NCBI GenBank assembly: GCA_036245805.1
Contig: BTRK01000005.1
Span: 35,631,469 to 35,695,468 of the forward strand
Reading direction: 5' to 3'
DNA length: 64,000 nt
DNA from: Pristionchus mayeri
Taxonomy: Eukaryota; Nematoda; Chromadorea; Rhabditida; Neodiplogasteridae
Shown: in pieces, positions 63,918-64,000 of the stretch
Layout: the number at the start of each line of letters is the position of its first letter
Position numbering within the stretch: position 1 is the first letter of the stretch
Position numbers and translations under genes: made by a program
The notes under the pieces: generated by a model
Database searches by the model: none
The model's input: only the letters and a program-made list of their open reading frames with translations
Told to the model about the DNA's origin: nothing

Positions 63918-64000
63918 CTGAAATGAGAAACTGTATGGTACTAGAGTTCCCCCGATTGGTCGGCGCCCAGTGCGCCCAATAATTATTTGAATGTAATGAA

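Overview
The window looks like a gene-poor, repeat-rich arm of a nematode chromosome, most probably Caenorhabditis. The evidence is many short exons, introns of about 45-60 bases with TTTCAG-like acceptors, rapidly evolving F-box, MATH-BTB and RING families, and Helitron, mariner and palindromic foldback elements of the Caenorhabditis kind. Nothing looks bacterial. Species and chromosome cannot be fixed from the sequence alone.

Layout. 1-7.7 kb: an F-box fragment, a mariner with an internally deleted transposase, a small two-exon gene, a 1.55-kb foldback element, and a decayed mariner nested in the 3' end of a LINE. 7.7-11.5 kb: two short acidic/basic exons around a foldback element that itself contains another foldback element. 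12.5-13.7 kb: a seven-exon F-box/FTH-type pseudogene. 14.7-16.9 kb: three tandem copies of a roughly 745-bp unit, each with a tRNA-like segment. 17.4-22.4 kb (minus): a multi-exon gene with a coiled-coil part and a Gln/Pro/His-rich exon. 23.5-30.2 kb (minus): a cluster of MATH-BTB genes, with one intact copy (25.3-28.0 kb), remnants, and the 3' half of a second copy.

30.26-48.28 kb is a terminal-inverted-repeat-to-terminal-inverted-repeat Maverick (Polinton), a virus-like DNA transposon. It lies in what was an ordinary short intron of the second MATH-BTB gene, whose first two exons now sit at 48.3-48.65 kb. The Maverick carries a small spliced protein, an adenovirus-type cysteine protease, a zinc-ribbon protein, small basic/amphipathic proteins, a double-jelly-roll major capsid protein, a chromodomain integrase, a minor-capsid-like protein, a packaging ATPase, two paralogous pairs of small overlapping genes and a membrane glycoprotein. 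I find no family-B DNA polymerase. Most genes carry one or two lesions. The ATPase is split by a 2.6-kb Helitron that holds 16 copies of a 39-bp unit, most of which read as a four-pentamer heat-shock element. Another gene is split by a 2.2-kb foldback element.

48.7-64 kb: an intact F-box/FTH gene (50.9-53.6 kb, minus) with an intronic foldback element, a five-exon gene of unknown function, two tandem genes encoding proteins with a RING at each end (the second is broken), several MITEs, and part of a Ser/Lys/Pro-rich gene running off the right edge.

How it fits together. The host genes are mostly predicted substrate adaptors or ligases of the ubiquitin system: F-box (SCF), MATH-BTB (cullin-3) and RING. 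These families expand and decay quickly in Caenorhabditis. The Maverick genes are a virion-morphogenesis set (capsid, protease, ATPase) plus integrase.
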